Positions 6,277 to 6,534 of a stretch of DNA of 6,534 bases are shown in pieces (the first letter of the stretch is position 1; the number at the start of each line of letters is the position of its first letter). The stretch covers positions 1-6,534 of the forward strand of contig JAADFY010000094.1 in assembly GCA_013152625.1 (NCBI GenBank), in the 5' to 3' direction. The notes beneath the pieces were generated by a model. That model saw only the letters and a list, made by a program, of their open reading frames with translations, did no database searches and had not been told where the DNA came from. This stretch comes from Alphaproteobacteria bacterium (GTDB lineage Bacteria > Pseudomonadota > Alphaproteobacteria > Rhizobiales > Devosiaceae). The position numbers were made by a program, and so were the translations under genes.

Positions 6277-6331
6277 GGTTCTTTAATGGCGGCTGCTCAC
6301 ATAGAGGCTCGCACCTCGCCGGATCGCCGGG
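6277..6331 (+). repeat. Dispersed repeat, copy 1
   Basis: It begins GGTTCTTTAATGGCGGCTGC and continues through TAGAGGCTCGCACCTCGCC to end ATCGCCGGG. It matches the copy at 6398-6451 with a few substitutions and small indels. The inverted repeat seen in the other copy is degraded here: the left arm TGCTCAC no longer pairs well with GCTCGCA. Confidence 0.75.
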
Positions 6332-6353
6332 ACCCCATCGCAGATTGAACCAG

Positions 6354-6374
6354 GCCCCGGATCAGGTCCGGGGC
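6354..6374. repeat. Short palindromic intergenic repeat (CCCCGGA-TCAGG-TCCGGGG type)
   Basis: GCCCCGGA (6354-6361) pairs with TCCGGGGC (6367-6374) around the 5-nt loop TCAGG. I recall near-identical intergenic palindromes as frequent in many alphaproteobacterial genomes, which fits the porin-based assignment. No T run follows, so it is not an ordinary terminator. Confidence 0.65.
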
Positions 6375-6397
6375 GGTGCAATACGTAATCGCACCTC

Positions 6398-6451
6398 GGA
6401 TTCCTTATTGGCGGCTGCGAGCGTAGAGGCTCGCACCTCGCCGTCGCCGGG
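6398..6451 (+). repeat. Dispersed repeat, copy 2, with intact inner inverted repeat
   Basis: It begins GGATTCCTTATTGGCGGC and shares the TAGAGGCTCGCACCTCGCC core and the TCGCCGGG end with copy 1, about 121 bp upstream. Inside it TGCGAGC (6416-6422) pairs exactly with GCTCGCA (6429-6435) around the loop GTAGAG, so a hairpin can form. Confidence 0.75.
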
Positions 6452-6534
6452 GCGGGCTAAACGCCCGCTCCGTCCTCGTTGTCGGGCTGGCATATGTAAA
6501 TGGCCAACCAGTGCGCTGAGTTGTGCCTGTCCTT

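Larger units (their letters stand above)
6212..6534. other. Gene-free region with dispersed repeats
   Basis: No recognisable gene, tRNA or rRNA is seen in these 323 bp. It holds two copies of an element of about 54 bp, a separate palindromic repeat between them, and a small hairpin GCGGGC-TAAAC-GCCCGC at 6452-6468 with no T run. The octamer GCACCTCG occurs three times (6311, 6391, 6433). A gene beginning beyond 6534 may have its promoter here, but none can be pointed to. Confidence 0.6.

Noticed and set aside
6277..6451. CRISPR-like repeats
   Set aside because: Only two diverged copies with one spacer-like gap of about 66 bp, and no cas gene in the window.

Overview
The window is GC-rich bacterial DNA carrying five protein genes, some intergenic repeats and one very clear terminator. 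It looks alphaproteobacterial. The last gene is a Porin_2/Omp2-type outer-membrane porin with the family's N-terminal Cys-Asp-Ala motif. The SDR ends in a C-terminus I associate with Rhizobiales proteins. The intergenic DNA holds a short palindrome of the CCCCGGATCAGGTCCGGGG type that I recall as common in alphaproteobacterial genomes. A Kdo transferase gene shows a Gram-negative LPS maker. No species can be named from this.

Layout. 2-502 (+) is the C-terminal half of a dihydroxyacetone-kinase DhaK subunit, cut by the window edge. 507-1116 (+) is its partner dhaL, broken by a +1 frameshift at a tandem CAGG/CAGG. 1157-2443 (-) is waaA/kdtA (Kdo transferase), convergent with dhaL. 2450-2648 is a divergent promoter region. 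2649-3701 (+) is a zinc alcohol/polyol dehydrogenase of the L-galactonate 5-dehydrogenase type, with two in-frame microduplications. 3759-4514 (-) is a classical SDR oxidoreductase, convergent with the dehydrogenase. 4515-4882 is a long leader region rich in inverted repeats. 4883-6148 (+) is the porin, followed by a 9-bp GC hairpin plus T8 terminator. 6212-6534 has no recognisable gene but holds a duplicated element of about 54 bp flanking a palindromic repeat.

How the genes fit together. DhaK and DhaL form one ATP-dependent ketose kinase, and the zinc dehydrogenase and SDR are both oxidoreductases of sugar, sugar-acid or alcohol type. That gives a loose carbohydrate-catabolism flavour, but gene directions (+,+,-,+,-,+) show that only dhaK-dhaL is an operon. 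WaaA and the porin both serve the outer membrane and are not co-transcribed.

The most notable signal is not a new system. It is a set of short tandem duplications in coding DNA: 4 bp in dhaL (disruptive), and 18 bp and 12 bp in the dehydrogenase (in frame). The inverted repeats with alternative pairings upstream of the porin come next. I saw no CRISPR array, tRNA, rRNA, transposase, phage gene or defence system.
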